The position numbers were made by a program, and so were the translations under genes. Source: Pseudomonas paralcaligenes (GTDB lineage Bacteria; Pseudomonadota; Gammaproteobacteria; Pseudomonadales; Pseudomonadaceae). From it: 64,000 nt of DNA. The notes under the pieces are model-generated. The model did not search any database and was not told where the DNA came from. It saw nothing but the letters and a program-made list of their open reading frames with translations. Numbering within the stretch: the first letter of the stretch is position 1; each line of letters opens with the position of its first letter. Positions 63,500-64,000 of this stretch are shown in pieces. The stretch covers positions 253,176 to 317,175 of the forward strand of contig NZ_BPFX01000014.1 in assembly GCF_019655855.1 (NCBI RefSeq), written 5' to 3'.

Positions 63500-64000
63500 A
63501 TGCACAGCCTGAAACGCCTCTCCCTGGGACTGCTCACCGCCACCGCGCTGGTCAGCGCCAACCTGCACGCCGAGAGCAGCGCCGAACAGGGCCAGGTCAG
63601 CCCGCGCAACTTCGTCGAGGAAGCCTCGGCCAAGGGCATCGCCGAGATCGAGACCGGCCGGCTCGCCCTGGAGAAAGGCAGCACCGACGATGTCCGCGAA
63701 TTCGCCCAGACCATGGTCGAGGACCATACCGCCGCCAACGACAAGCTGCGCGCCCTGGCCCAGCAGAAGGACCTCGAGGTGGCCAGCGACGCGGAGCTGA
63801 TCGCCCAGGCCAAGGCGCTGATCCTCCAGCTGCGCGGCGAAGGCTCGTTCGACAAGGCCTACATGAACAACCAGGTGGCGGCCCACCAGCAGACCATCGA
63901 GCTGTTCGAGAAGGCCAGCAACGCCGAGGACGCCGAGGTGGCGGCCTTCGCCAAAGAGATGCTGCCCAAGCTCGAATCGCACCTGAAGATGGCCGAGCAG
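63500..64000 (+). CDS. DUF4142 secreted protein (truncated by window edge)
   Basis: 167 codons visible from ATG 63500, open to the last base, so the 3' end is missing. GGAGGA lies 6 nt upstream. A signal peptide MHSLKRLSLGLLTATALVSA is cleaved near NLHA. The mature domain has FVEEASAKGIAEIETGRLAL and FAQTMVEDHTAANDKLRALA, which is DUF4142, a ferritin-like four-helix fold. Function unknown; often in stress-responsive loci. Confidence 0.9.
   Translation, partial: MHSLKRLSLGLLTATALVSANLHAESSAEQGQVSPRNFVEEASAKGIAEIETGRLALEKGSTDDVREFAQTMVEDHTAANDKLRALAQQKDLEVASDAELIAQAKALILQLRGEGSFDKAYMNNQVAAHQQTIELFEKASNAEDAEVAAFAKEMLPKLESHLKMAEQ

Overview
The window is a chromosomal segment of a high-GC gammaproteobacterium, almost certainly a Pseudomonas of the P. 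aeruginosa lineage. The evidence is the gene order thrS-infC-rpmI-rplT-pheS-pheT-ihfA-merR-tRNA-Pro, the rssB/rssC pair beside tal, the class II DAHP synthase, the nudC / Hpt-like / crotonase / permease / ldcA block, and Pseudomonas-type REP palindromes. Gene identities come from reading the translations; no database was searched.

Region 1 (about 1-5320) is accessory DNA of visibly lower GC on the island side of tRNA-Pro(GGG). Most of it is one very long minus-strand reading frame (1228 codons visible, running off the left edge). It encodes a STAND/NACHT-like P-loop NTPase resembling Avs (AVAST) antiphage sensors. Between it and the tRNA is a decayed IS30-family insertion sequence. No integrase is present, so this looks like the remnant of an island integrated at the tRNA.

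Region 2 (5324-13077) is the core translation cluster, all on the minus strand: tRNA-Val, thrS, infC (probable AUU start), rpmI, rplT, pheS, pheT, ihfA, a MerR-like regulator and tRNA-Pro.

Region 3 (13263-21281) carries an amine-oxidase-like flavoprotein, a DUF2388 protein, dusA, tal, the rssC/rssB phosphatase and anti-sigma-antagonist pair, a PilZ protein, mlaA, a thioesterase and a degenerate HAD protein. Region 4 (about 21300-23250) is an AT-rich insert of four small genes of unknown function with integron-cassette-like features.

Region 5 (23351-36887) holds deaD, a spermidine-synthase-like protein, and an AraC regulator divergent from a tightly overlapping five-gene operon (FMO, BASS transporter, SDR, TSUP, amidohydrolase). 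DAHP synthase, an M48 lipoprotein and a YcaQ-like glycosylase follow. Region 6 (36898-47464) has an EamA exporter, DUF1127, two LysR regulators, a TSUP transporter, TetR with a hotdog protein, AcuI, SohB, a histidine phosphatase, an SCP2 protein, a phosphotransferase and an SDR; it looks like lipid or acyl-CoA metabolism.

Region 7 (47599-64000) includes a further TSUP transporter, a VOC protein, a 143-bp MITE-like repeat, nudC, an Hpt-scaffold-like protein, a crotonase, an amino-acid antiporter with ldcA, dnaQ, galU, a methyltransferase overlapping a haem-oxygenase-like diiron enzyme, a YbdK-like ligase, a hemerythrin and a DUF4142 protein cut by the right edge. REP and other palindromic repeats are scattered through regions 5 to 7, often at gene ends.
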